A DNA stretch of 64,000 bases, taken from NCBI RefSeq assembly GCF_014647635.1, contig NZ_BMPO01000003.1:558001-622000 (forward strand). The letters run 5' to 3'. The notes under the pieces are model-generated. The model worked only from the letters and a program-made list of their open reading frames with translations. It did not search any database and was not told the origin of the DNA. The stretch comes from Pseudomonas matsuisoli (lineage in GTDB: Bacteria; Pseudomonadota; Gammaproteobacteria; Pseudomonadales; Pseudomonadaceae). How positions within the stretch are numbered: position 1 is the first letter of the stretch; each line of letters opens with the position of its first letter. The position numbers were made by a program, and so were the translations under genes. This document shows, in pieces, positions 1 to 9,716 of this stretch.

Positions 1-1088
1 GCCATGCTGCGACCGACATTGGAGCGCGTGGCACGATTCATCAAATCGCCACCATGGCCATCGAGGCGAATGTTCACCTGCGGACGGCCGTTTTCATCGT
101 AGCTGGCCTGCGCGTCGGTCACCTGGTCACCGGTAATGATCAGCGAACGTTCGAGGTCGACCGGCGGCCGGCCCTCCTCACGGAACTCGAAGCTTTCTGT
201 CGACGCGCGCGGCGCATCCGGCGCTGCGGCCAGACGGAACTCGAGGTTCGCTGTCTTGCCAAGGATACGCTTGGCTTCGGCCGTATCCTGCACACCCGGG
301 AGCTCGACGACGATACGGTTCGCGCCCTGGCGCTGAACCAGCGGCTCGGCGACGCCCAATTCGTTCACTCGGTTACGTACCGTAGTGAGGTTCTGCTGTA
401 CCGCGTAGTTACGAATTTCGGTCAGCTTGGCATCGGTCAGGGCCAGGCGCAGCACTTGCAGGTCACCGCGCTGAGTCTCGGTGGCCGCAAAATCATTGAA
501 ATTGCTTGCGATGAGACGGCTCGCCTGCTGGCGGTCTTCTTCATCCGTAAAACCAATCTGAATCGCGCCATCCTGAATCGGCAGGCTGCGATAACGAATG
601 CGCTCTTTGCGCAACAGCGTTTTGACGTCGTTCTCGTAGACATTCAGGCGAGTATCGATCGCCTTTTCCATGTCGACTTCAAGCAGGAAGTGCACACCAC
701 CTGAAAGGTCGAGACCAAGCTTCATCGGGGTCGCATGCAACGCGCGCAGCCAGCCAGGTGTAGTCGGCGCAAGGTTGAGGGCAACGACATAACCGTCGCC
801 GAGCGCTTTAGTGACGACGTCTTTCGCCGGCAGCTGATCGCCCAGTGCGGTCAGCCGAATGAGGCCGGAGCTCTCGCCCAGCTCGCCAGACTTGACCTGG
901 ATTCCAGCGTCGCGAAGCGCCTGCGCCGCACGGTCGACAAGCCCCTGCTCAATGCGCGTGGCCGAGCTGCTACCGCTGATTTGAATCGCCGGATCGTTCG
1001 GGTAAAGGTTAGGGGCCGAATACACGAGGCCAATCGCCAGAACCGCCAGAATCAGCAGGTACTTCCAAAGAGGATATTTGTTGAGCAT
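1..1088 (-). CDS. secD: Protein translocase subunit SecD (N-terminal part, cut by window edge)
   Basis: SecD, with SecF, is an inner-membrane accessory of the SecYEG translocon that uses the proton gradient to help exported proteins leave the channel. About 362 residues are visible. The start at 1088 opens MLNKYPLWKYLL, followed by one membrane segment (about residues 8-24) and the start of the large periplasmic domain. The segment ITGDQVTDAQASYDENG, read near the window edge, is typical of SecD. A GGAG Shine-Dalgarno lies just upstream of the ATG. It follows yajC on the same strand, the standard tgt-yajC-secD order. The C-terminal transmembrane half lies outside the window. Confidence 0.95.
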   Translation of the reverse strand, partial: MLNKYPLWKYLLILAVLAIGLVYSAPNLYPNDPAIQISGSSSATRIEQGLVDRAAQALRDAGIQVKSGELGESSGLIRLTALGDQLPAKDVVTKALGDGYVVALNLAPTTPGWLRALHATPMKLGLDLSGGVHFLLEVDMEKAIDTRLNVYENDVKTLLRKERIRYRSLPIQDGAIQIGFTDEEDRQQASRLIASNFNDFAATETQRGDLQVLRLALTDAKLTEIRNYAVQQNLTTVRNRVNELGVAEPLVQRQGANRIVVELPGVQDTAEAKRILGKTANLEFRLAAAPDAPRASTESFEFREEGRPPVDLERSLIITGDQVTDAQASYDENGRPQVNIRLDGHGGDLMNRATRSNVGRSM

Positions 1089-1107
1089 GACTCCGCCCGT
1101 TATGACG

Positions 1108-1128
1108 CGGGGCGCCCGAAGCGCCCCG
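1108..1128 (-). promoter_or_regulatory. Perfect hairpin in the yajC-secD gap
   Basis: An 8-bp perfect stem (CGGGGCGC / GCGCCCCG) encloses a 5-nt loop that reads TTCGG on the transcribed strand, so the RNA can form a very stable UUCG-type hairpin. It ends 20 nt before the secD start. There is no T-run, so it is more likely a processing or translation-control element than a terminator. Function is inferred only from structure and position. Confidence 0.45.
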
Positions 1129-1152
1129 TTGATGCTATGAAGAAACTGAAAG

Positions 1153-1485
1153 TCAGATCGCTTTCAGCGTGCCTTTCGGCAGGGTTGCCGCAATGGCGGC
1201 CTTCTGGAACTTGAGCTCGACGTTGTCGGAAACCTCGATCACGATGAAGTCATCGGTGACCTTCGAGACACGCCCGGCGATACCACCGGAAGTCACGACC
1301 TCATCACCCTTTTGCAGGCCACCCAGCAGGTTCTTGTGCTCTTTGGCACGCTTGGCCTGCGGGCGCCAGATCATCAGGTAGAAGATGACCAGAAAGCCAA
1401 CCAGGAAAATCCACTCGAAGCCAGTACCGGCCGGACCGGCAGGCGCCGCTGCATCCGCGTAGGCGGCGGGAATCAGAAAGCTCAT
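1153..1485 (-). CDS. yajC: Preprotein translocase subunit YajC
   Basis: A small single-span inner-membrane protein that associates with SecDF-YidC. The 110-residue length is normal. One hydrophobic segment (about residues 24-42, WIFLVGFLVIFYLMIW) is followed by the family motif RPQAKRAKEH and a basic cytoplasmic domain with GDEVVTSGGIAG. An AGGAG ribosome site sits 6 nt before the ATG. It lies between tgt and secD on the same strand, as in other pseudomonads. Confidence 0.95.
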   Translation of the reverse strand: MSFLIPAAYADAAAPAGPAGTGFEWIFLVGFLVIFYLMIWRPQAKRAKEHKNLLGGLQKGDEVVTSGGIAGRVSKVTDDFIVIEVSDNVELKFQKAAIAATLPKGTLKAI

Positions 1486-1522
1486 TTAGCACTCCTGTTG
1501 CGAAGTCAATTTAGTGTGGTTT

Positions 1523-3705
<2,183 letters not shown>

Positions 3706-3814
3706 AAGGAAGGAGGTCGTTTCGCAAGGCGGCGAAAGCTTACCGGAAATGAATGAAAGTAACCACGCGAGCCGTTGACCGGGCAGGATGACATCCCTAT
3801 ACTCCGCCGCCATT

Positions 3815-3899
3815 GCCTCGGTGGCGGAATCGGTAGACGCGGCGGATTCAAAATCCGTTTTCGAAAGGAGTGGGAGTTCGAGTCTCCCCCGAGGCACCA
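3815..3899 (+). tRNA. tRNA-Leu (anticodon CAA)
   Basis: A full class II cloverleaf can be drawn. The acceptor stem GCCTCGG pairs with CCGAGGC and an encoded ACCA end follows. The D-arm carries GGCGGAATCGGTAGACG. The anticodon stem GCGGA/TCCGT closes the loop TTCAAAA with anticodon CAA (codon UUG). A long variable arm and the T-arm GGGAG-TTCGAGT-CTCCC follow. It faces away from queA and borders the accessory stretch that follows; leucine tRNA 3' ends are common integration sites. Confidence 0.97.
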
Positions 3900-3943
3900 A
3901 TCACCTGTTTCTAGCTGTCTCCGACAGTCTACGAAACGACCTA

Positions 3944-3970
3944 AAAAGCCCGCCCTGTGCGGGCTTTCTT
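3944..3970 (+). terminator. Intrinsic terminator of tRNA-Leu
   Basis: Stem AAAGCCCGC / GCGGGCTTT with loop CCTGT, followed by CTTGTTT, 45 nt after the tRNA CCA end. Confidence 0.85.
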
Positions 3971-4980
3971 GTTTCTGGCTGTCTCTCCGTATATCCCCCA
4001 TTACTTCACCACCGTATAGAGGCTTCGCCAGCAACGCTGCTGAGTCCGACCGTGTCGCCACTCGCCAGTGCGCTGAAGAGCCGGGCAAGCACATTACGGA
4101 TAGAAAACATGGGTCGGTCGAATTCGTAGCCGGTGGCGAAGCGTCCCGGCCTGCATCGAAAGCGGCGAGCAAGACCGCATGAAGAAGATGCCCTCAGCTA
4201 CGGGAATACGACATCACGACGAGTGAGCGCAAAGTGCATGGCGTACTGGTGGAGCACGAAGTGTTTTACCTTCCCTCCTTCGGGCATTCCATTCAGCAGC
4301 GGAGGCCGACACGGCAATCGATTGGCTAACCGAACGCTTCCCGACCGCCTAGATGCAAATGCTGATGCCGGAAAACGTTCAAATACGTGGTACTCGGAGG
4401 GTGAGCAAAGGACTACGAGGACGGGCAATGCGGCAGGGACAGTCCTTGGCGATGAACAGCCGTTCTCGGTTATTGAAATGCTCGGTGACGGGCTGTGGGA
4501 ATCCGAGCCGGAAGATGACCTTGAGGCAACCGCAAAGACACAAGGCTTCTAGTCATCGGAAATCGGTGTTATCGAAGCGATAAGAGAAGGATCACCAGCT
4601 TGGCTGCTGTGCCATGTACACATGGAAAGAATGATCCGAAGAAAGCGGAGACGGCGACGCGCTGGCGACGGAACGAGATGGCGGAGAATCAAGGAACCGT
4701 TGTGGCGGTCAAACCACCCATCAAAATGCCTGTCCTTCACGCAGCAAGTTGATGCGCGCATCGGGCATGGAGGTCCGCCGCTCGCCGGAACTGCATGGCT
4801 GAACGCTCCGTGCATTTAGTCGAATGATAACGAGCGACCGTTGATCCAATCTTTGCAGCCACTAGGCGCCATGAACTCCAAATCAGACTGGCGGTACTGA
4901 GCGTAGAATTCCATTCAACAGGCCGCAGTGTGATACTCCGCCCCGCTTCGAACCTCCCCTCCTCTTGGCTTTAAGTAACC
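3971..4980. other. About 1 kb with no convincing intact gene
   Basis: The longest frame is 4133-4552 (+, 139 codons), but it has no recognisable domain or clear ribosome site. Reading the three plus frames together, protein-like stretches (HGVLVEHEVFYLPSFGHS near 4235-4290, then AIDWLTERFP near 4315-4345, then SVIEMLGDGLWESEPEDD near 4470-4525) sit in different frames and are broken by stops. This looks like one or more decayed genes beside the tRNA. I could not identify the ancestor. Confidence 0.4.
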
Positions 4981-6108
4981 ATGCCGTCGTATCTAGATGC
5001 AGTCCGCGAGCGTTCACTCGATGTGATGTCCAGAGGAGCGCCAGTTCCTGAATTACTCTCAGAATTTGCGATGACAATCCAGTCACAAATGCCTCCTGGA
5101 ACTTTGATAGGCATCACGATCATTGACCAGCCAGGCAGAGCATTCAGGCACGCCGTTTTTCCTAAACTGCCAGAGAGTTTCAGAAGCCAAATCTGCGGCA
5201 AGGCCATAACGCCCGAGCTTGGATCCTGTGCGCTAGCAATCATTACTGGTACCGCAATCGAATCGCCGTCAATTGCGGATGACGCACGTTTCGACCCGCT
5301 ATCGAAGAAAGTTTTTGCTGACCACGGGTTGTTGAGCATCGTCTCAACTCCGGCACTCAATTCTGATAGGCAGGCCCAAGGATGCATTGCAGCTATTCGC
5401 CAATCTGGCATGCCGCTCGAGAAGAGCCACCGGGCGATAATTGACCAAGCAGCGGTCCTGTGTGGCCGTATCGGGGAATACAGCCGAACGCTCGAATCAA
5501 ACCAGATCATGCAGGATGAGCTGCAACACAGGATCAACAACCTCTATTCCAGTATTGGTGCTATGGCGACGCTGACTCAGCGAAACCATCCAGACCCTGC
5601 CGAATTTCAAAAGGTGCTTGGCGCACGGTTGGTCATGATGAAGCGTGCGCAAGGCCTGGCCATGACAGCTCTTCAAACTGATCTAGCAGACCTGATGAAG
5701 GAAATCTTGGCGCCTTACACCGCGGATCACCTCGTACAAATCAGCGGACCAGCGTTTACGCTTATAGGCGAAGCGGCTTCGGCAATCGCACTGGTAACGC
5801 ATGAGCTCGCAACGAACGCGACGAAATACGGCGCTCTTTCTCGGCTGGGCGGGGAGCTGGAAGTGTCTTGGTCGATACTTCCGTCGCAAGCTAATCCAAA
5901 GGAATTCGAATTCCGCTTCGTATGGCTAGAGCGCAACGGGCCGGCTGTGATACCGCCGTCAAGGAGAGGTTACGGCACCGTCATGATGAACGGCACGGTA
6001 CGCAATTCGTTTGGTGGCTCCGTGGCGTTCGACTACGACCCCAAGGGATTGAAATGCGAAATCTCCGCCCCGCTTACGTCCAGGCTCGGACACATAGCAA
6101 CGAGTTAA
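4981..6108 (+). CDS. GAF-domain sensor histidine kinase, HWE/HisKA_2 type
   Basis: A soluble sensor kinase of 375 residues with no membrane segment. Residues about 25-165 look like a GAF sensor domain. A short coiled linker leads to the phosphoacceptor block ELQHRINN with His183. The ATPase domain has the N-box HELATNATKYGAL (about 274-287) and a C-terminal GYGTVMMNGTV glycine region. The HisKA_2/HWE group usually signals to stand-alone receivers in general-stress or light responses. No response regulator is adjacent, so it is an orphan kinase here. The start lacks a strong ribosome site. By eye the coding sequence is more A+T-rich than the core genes. Confidence 0.82.
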   Translation: MPSYLDAVRERSLDVMSRGAPVPELLSEFAMTIQSQMPPGTLIGITIIDQPGRAFRHAVFPKLPESFRSQICGKAITPELGSCALAIITGTAIESPSIADDARFDPLSKKVFADHGLLSIVSTPALNSDRQAQGCIAAIRQSGMPLEKSHRAIIDQAAVLCGRIGEYSRTLESNQIMQDELQHRINNLYSSIGAMATLTQRNHPDPAEFQKVLGARLVMMKRAQGLAMTALQTDLADLMKEILAPYTADHLVQISGPAFTLIGEAASAIALVTHELATNATKYGALSRLGGELEVSWSILPSQANPKEFEFRFVWLERNGPAVIPPSRRGYGTVMMNGTVRNSFGGSVAFDYDPKGLKCEISAPLTSRLGHIATS

Positions 6109-6159
6109 GTATCGGCCTCCCCCTTTTCTCGAGCCTCTTCCAAAACGATCTTGACCGGA

Positions 6160-6291
6160 TCAATACCCGAGCGCGTGGCTTACTCCAGCGATGATCGCGC
6201 CAGACGAGAAGGCCACAACGCATGCGGCGGCAATCGCCACAACGCGCGCGATGAGCAATCCGGCTTGGCATAGCGCCGCGCTAAAAAACAT
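6160..6291 (-). CDS. Putative 43-residue hydrophobic small protein
   Basis: ATG at 6291, TGA at 6160. The product begins MFFSAALCQAGLLIARVVAI and continues with an alanine/valine-rich stretch, so about 30 of its 43 residues could form one membrane span. A GGTGA ribosome-site-like sequence lies 3 nt upstream. It overlaps the end of the upstream small ORF by 11 nt, which suggests translational coupling. No family recognised. It could be a small membrane protein or toxin-like peptide; chance hydrophobicity is the main alternative. Confidence 0.4.
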   Translation of the reverse strand: MFFSAALCQAGLLIARVVAIAAACVVAFSSGAIIAGVSHALGY

Positions 6292-6409
6292 AGGTCACCG
6301 GCGCCCTTGCGATGTACTCAATCAGAGCAATTTCGGTCGACTGAACGCGTTTGCCGGAGCCCACCGAAGCGGTGAACGATAGAAGGGACAGCAAAGCGAA
6401 GGCTTTCAT
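6281..6409 (-). CDS. Putative 42-residue protein with signal-like N-terminus
   Basis: ATG at 6409, TAG at 6281. The N-terminus MKAFALLSLLSFTASVGSGK has the layout of a signal sequence (basic start, hydrophobic core, small residues), followed by about 22 polar and mixed residues. Three codons further up an in-frame ATG (6418) offers an alternative start. No strong ribosome site is visible. The stop overlaps the start of the next small ORF in another frame. No homologue recognised. Confidence 0.4.
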   Translation of the reverse strand: MKAFALLSLLSFTASVGSGKRVQSTEIALIEYIARAPVTYVF

Positions 6410-6508
6410 GGCAGTCATCCGTGACTAGGTGAGCTCGCATCTCAACCAACGGTTCGTGACGAATATGTGCTGCTCTGCGCGATAATTCGAAAATGCCAGC
6501 TGGCGGAC

Positions 6509-6682
6509 CTAATGCGGTCCTCCGTATGACGCGAACAGGTGCCAACGTTGGCTGCAAATGATGCCTGCAACGCCACCGTCCACTCCACAAAACGAACCGG
6601 CTAGCGTCTTCAATTGCAGCGCCATCACGTCATGCCGAAGATAGGCGAATTTGCTGGACTTCGCCTTGAGCTCAAGCAGCAT
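6509..6682 (-). CDS. Putative 57-residue protein with strong ribosome site
   Basis: ATG at 6682 is preceded by GAGGAG with a 4-nt gap, the best ribosome site in this interval. The product starts MLLELKAKSSKFAYLRHDVM, contains two cysteines and has no signal peptide. The frame is also open upstream to 6781, but the ribosome site favours the shorter form. It lies 100 nt upstream of the two overlapping mini-ORFs on the same strand, so the three could share a transcript. Function unknown. Confidence 0.38.
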   Translation of the reverse strand: MLLELKAKSSKFAYLRHDVMALQLKTLAGSFCGVDGGVAGIICSQRWHLFASYGGPH

Positions 6683-6772
6683 GGAACTCCTCGTATTGAT
6701 GGCGACGGAGCCAATTTGCTGTGTGGGGCGATTTGTAGGTAAAGGCCGCTTAGGGAGAGCAGGAAGATGCTG

Positions 6773-7081
6773 ATGGAGCACCTAATTTTTGCAGCAATTT
6801 TTGTTGTGCTTATGGGACTGCAGTATTGGAAATGGCAGCGAGACACTGCCTCCGGATGGCCCAAAGCATTCTCTTCAACGCTCGAAGAGCACGGCCTGAC
6901 ATGTGCGGAAGTTCTGGCGGAACGCATCGACCGATCGCCGGATTGTATGCAGCGGGTGTTCAGAGCCAACAGCGGAAAATATTACCTTTTCGTATGGACA
7001 CGTATGGGTAACTTCTGGACTTACCCAGATGTCGTCTTCCGAGAGATCCCTGAGAGTCGGGCATTAGCGGCGAAAATTTGA
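6773..7081 (+). CDS. Hypothetical membrane-anchored protein
   Basis: About 102 residues. The N-terminus MEHLIFAAIFVVLMGLQYW is a single membrane span. A soluble C-terminal domain with two cysteines and aromatic blocks (KYYLFVWTRMGNFW) follows. An ATG two codons upstream (6767) touches its own AGGAAG ribosome site, whereas the ATG at 6773 has a proper 6-nt gap, so I prefer it. The secreted protein at 7100 starts 18 nt downstream, suggesting a two-gene unit. No family recognised. Confidence 0.55.
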   Translation: MEHLIFAAIFVVLMGLQYWKWQRDTASGWPKAFSSTLEEHGLTCAEVLAERIDRSPDCMQRVFRANSGKYYLFVWTRMGNFWTYPDVVFREIPESRALAAKI

Positions 7082-7099
7082 TAGCGGCAAGGATAAGCA

Positions 7100-7429
7100 A
7101 TGCGTCGTTTCCTAATTATCTCTATATGCCTACTGCTGAGCTCTCCCAGCTATGCAGAAGACACAGCACTAGCCCAAGCCGCGAAAACCATACAGCCAGC
7201 AGTTCAGGCCGCGGCTAACTACACCCAAAAATCGATTCTCCAAACCATGGCATCGGGCGATGGCGCCTTGGCCGATGGTGCGAAGCGCGCGATGGCCACG
7301 CTCGAGCATCAGGAGCGGATGAAGAACCGCGGGCCACGCCAGACGATGCAGGAATGCATCAAGCCGAACAGCGTGATAGATGATGATGTGAAGGAATGCA
7401 TGGAAGGCCTGAGACCGCGCACATGGTAA
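7100..7429 (+). CDS. Hypothetical secreted protein
   Basis: 109 residues with a clear signal peptide (MRRFLIISICLLLSSPSYA, cleavage predicted before EDTAL). The mature part is helical and alanine-rich, and ends with a two-cysteine block (ECIKPNSVIDDDVKECMEG) and a terminal tryptophan. Small periplasmic proteins with this ending occur in pseudomonads, but I know of no assigned function. It sits between a membrane-anchored small protein and a VasI-like protein, all on the plus strand. Confidence 0.6.
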   Translation: MRRFLIISICLLLSSPSYAEDTALAQAAKTIQPAVQAAANYTQKSILQTMASGDGALADGAKRAMATLEHQERMKNRGPRQTMQECIKPNSVIDDDVKECMEGLRPRTW

Positions 7430-7499
7430 TACTTGCGCGGATGCTACCGATGCGGAAGACACGGGGTACTTCAACGAATACAAATGCCAAGGACGCGAC

Positions 7500-8096
7500 A
7501 TGAATAGAATAATCTTTTTTGCGGCATTCTTGCCGTTCGCAGCTCTTGCCGCTGAAGACAAGGAGCTAACGACATGCGCTGCCATTAAGGGAACTGTCGA
7601 GCGCCTATCTTGCTTTGACGAGATTGCTTCTAAGCGAGGGCTAGTTGCCGAGACGGTGGCTACCCCATCTGTTGGCAAAGGCAAATGGCGTACCTCCACG
7701 ACCACAGATCCGCTTACCGACAAATCCGTATATGTGGCGGGAGTGCACGCGGACCAGGGTGTAGGACGGTTCGGCGAGACGATAGGCATGGTTGTCAGGT
7801 GCAAAGACAACCAAACTGACTTGTACATTAATTGGCAGTCCTACCTCGGCCTAGACTCAACACCGGTGACCCATCGCATTGATAAGAACAAAGCCGTTAC
7901 ATCGACCTGGGACGTTTCCACAGATCACAAATCGGCGTTTATGCGCTCTCCGGTTGCAGCGCTAAAGCAGATGGTGAAAGGCGAGAGCTTTATTGCGAAC
8001 GTCACCCCTTATGGGGAGAACCCAGTGACCGCAGCCTTCAACATCGCAGGAACAGAAGCGGCTTTGCAGGACATTCGCAAGGGATGCAGATGGTAG
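7500..8096 (+). CDS. VasI/TagO-like secreted protein, copy A
   Basis: 198 residues with a signal peptide (MNRIIFFAAFLPFAALA). The mature N-terminus has the family layout of a cysteine pair around ERL (CAAIKGTVERLSCFDEI). A beta-rich domain follows with VYVAGVHAD, a WQSYLG segment and the C-terminal block ANVTPYGENPVTAAF, ending in GCRW. This fits the VasI/EvfG/TagO family (PF11319), known as accessory periplasmic proteins in type VI secretion clusters. No type VI genes are in the window. It is a full-length paralogue of the protein at 13408-14022. Assignment is by pattern only. Confidence 0.6.
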   Translation: MNRIIFFAAFLPFAALAAEDKELTTCAAIKGTVERLSCFDEIASKRGLVAETVATPSVGKGKWRTSTTTDPLTDKSVYVAGVHADQGVGRFGETIGMVVRCKDNQTDLYINWQSYLGLDSTPVTHRIDKNKAVTSTWDVSTDHKSAFMRSPVAALKQMVKGESFIANVTPYGENPVTAAFNIAGTEAALQDIRKGCRW

Positions 8097-8572
8097 TGGA
8101 CTGCACTGGTACAGCAAAGCGCTTGCATGCAAAAGTCCGAGACGATTCGCAGAACAGGCCGGCCAATTGCCGAAGTAGGCAATCAGAATTCGGTGGCAAT
8201 GAAGGGCCGTGCGGCGAAGTTTGTAGGCGGCCGAAATGGATGTCTCAACGCGCGCAAGCAGAATTAGTACGACCCACCTAATTCAAGAGACAACGTCTCC
8301 CGAATTGTGTATCCGGACCAAAACCGCCGAGAAGCCTCCCGCATCTGTTTATCTTGAGAATTCACGGCCAGCGACAGCGGCCCGGCATGCCAGCTGGCTG
8401 TACGCGCTTTTCAGCTATTAATGAGCGGCCTCTAACTACGTCGGTACACCGGCCCGCAAAGCAACGCGGCGAACGTCATGAGCACGATAGATTGCGGTCA
8501 CATCGCCCACCGTCTTCGAAGAAGCGACCAGGCAGCGCTAAGGGCTGGCAAGTCCAGCGCGAGCTGCAAGTT
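8097..8572. other. 476-bp interval without a supported gene
   Basis: Several short plus-strand frames are open, but none has a ribosome site with recognisable protein content. The least unlikely is a 46-codon frame starting near 8128. The sequence has no terminator hairpin after the VasI-like gene that I can see. Confidence 0.45.
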
Positions 8573-9064
8573 CTAACCGCGCGAAGAACCACGCGCGTAT
8601 TTTTGCTGCAAGATGCTCGAGGCTTCGTTGTAAGCCGCTTTGAAAGGCTCTCCTCTGATCCAAACCAAAGCCGATTCCTCGTCTTCGTTGTGGAAGAGAC
8701 CGCGATAGACGATCAGAAGGCCCATCATGAGGTCGATGGCAGATTCTTCCCCCTCTTCCGCGATCACGAGTTCCAACACGGGGTACTGAAGAAACACTAA
8801 ACACATCGCCAGCACGCTGATGCGTTCGCCGACGTTCATTGCCTGGAACAGGTCTTCGAAATGAGCTGGGTCGAATCCGTTCGCTTCGATATCCGCGAAG
8901 TCGAATGTGCTCAGGTCGATCTCGACATCATCGAATGGCTCATTGACCAGCGGATTGGCGAGCAGCGGATGTACGACATTGGCCTTGGGGCCGCCTGCAC
9001 GATTGCGTTTAGCCTTGTCTTTCGCACGTTTGGCGCGTTTTTGCTGTTTATCTGGGGAGGCCAT
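8573..9064 (-). CDS. Conserved hypothetical acidic protein with basic N-terminus
   Basis: About 163 residues starting MASPDKQQKRAKRAKDKAKR; the frame also permits starts at 9103 and 9091. A GAGGA stretch lies upstream of the 9064 ATG. The first 30 residues are very basic. The rest is acidic and helical (VEIDLSTFDFADIEANGFDP) with a hydrophobic core segment, and ends in a basic tail. No signal peptide or membrane span. Function unknown; possibly a nucleic-acid- or ribosome-associated protein judging only from the charged N-terminus. Confidence 0.6.
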   Translation of the reverse strand: MASPDKQQKRAKRAKDKAKRNRAGGPKANVVHPLLANPLVNEPFDDVEIDLSTFDFADIEANGFDPAHFEDLFQAMNVGERISVLAMCLVFLQYPVLELVIAEEGEESAIDLMMGLLIVYRGLFHNEDEESALVWIRGEPFKAAYNEASSILQQKYARGSSRG

Positions 9065-9344
9065 GAAGCCCGATTCCTCGTTCGATAAGGCCATGTCTAT
9101 CAACCATGGCGAGTGGGCGTGGAGTGTACGCAGTCTTCGCTAGGTATGCCGGTCAATTGGCCGCCCCAGGCACCCATGTAGGATTTGGAAACAGCCGCGA
9201 CATTGGGCGCTGTCTCGTCAACCCAGTTAGCGGACTGCGCCGATTACCCCAGAGAAATGAGCCAAATATGCTTGGGATGCGATTTAGCGGCTGCGTGAGC
9301 TTGAACTCTGCATGCCCCGCCCGCCTGGCGCAGAGGATAAATGA

Positions 9345-9466
9345 CTTTTTCACATCTCCAGAACGCATCTTTCACAACCGGGCGCGTAGTCTTCAAATCG
9401 CCGGCCCCATCCGGCACTGATGGTGTGTGATATTCCCTTGAGCCCGCTCCCTGCGGGCTTTTCTTT
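9345..9466 (+). ncRNA. C4-like structured element, copy 1
   Basis: A roughly 120-bp element repeated at 11846-11964. The core 9391-9431 differs from copy 2 at only 2 of 41 positions. It contains a perfect GCCGG-CCCCAT-CCGGC hairpin flanked by AAATC and GATGGTGTGTGAT, and is followed by an intrinsic terminator. A TTTTTCACAT...TTTCACA pair lies upstream in both copies. The core resembles, from memory, the C4 antisense RNA family of phages P1 and P4 (processed antisense RNAs that trigger premature termination). That assignment is tentative; the repeat and the terminator are directly visible. Confidence 0.45.
9439..9464 (+). terminator. Terminator of C4-like element 1
   Basis: Stem AGCCCGC / GCGGGCT with loop TCCCT followed by TTTCTTT, directly after the conserved core. 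Confidence 0.8.
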
Positions 9467-9716
9467 GTCCGCTGCAAAACGCCAGCTACGAAGGTACGCG
9501 ACGCTTCTCAGGCTTTAAGCCAGGGTCTAATTCGTAACCCCACCCGACCGACATGTTGCTAGACATACCGCGCCCGCGACGTGTCCGGCCGTCATACAAG
9601 GGAACCCTCCATAGGCATAGCTTTTTTCAATTCGAACTAATCACAGCGAAGTCGATACTAAGGACGTCAATGTTGTAGTGGCATTTTGCTGCTTATTGGC
9701 CCGCCGAGAATCGATC

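Larger units (their letters stand above)
6109..6766. other. 658-bp interval with only short minus-strand ORFs
   Basis: No long gene lies here. The interval holds three short minus-strand ORFs described separately (6160-6291, 6281-6409 and 6509-6682). On the plus strand nothing has a ribosome site or gene-like composition. Confidence 0.5.
9104..9716. other. Long leader region upstream of the chemoreceptor
   Basis: 613 bp without a gene. A plus-strand frame from 9106 to 9420 (104 codons) runs into the C4-like element and is probably fortuitous. The interval contains C4-like element 1 with its terminator (9345-9466). Beyond it, 250 bp of A+T-richer sequence leads to the chemoreceptor start, where its promoter must lie. 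Confidence 0.5.

Noticed and set aside
4133-4552. 139-codon plus-strand ORF beside tRNA-Leu
   Set aside because: No ribosome site, no domain, and protein-like segments continue in other frames, so it is better seen as part of decayed sequence.
7430-7499. Upstream extension of the VasI-like frame (copy A)
   Set aside because: The frame is open for about 28 codons before 7500 but has no start codon, and the signal peptide begins cleanly at 7500.
9244-9477. Minus-strand ORF across C4-like element 1 (and its twin at 11797-12090)
   Set aside because: Both strands of the element have an open frame because the element is short and G+C-rich; the conserved hairpin and terminator favour an RNA. Conservation is not codon-like.
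3870-9500. Direct repeat of the tRNA-Leu 3' end as an att site
   Set aside because: I looked for the T-arm and CCA-end sequence downstream and did not see a second copy in the window.
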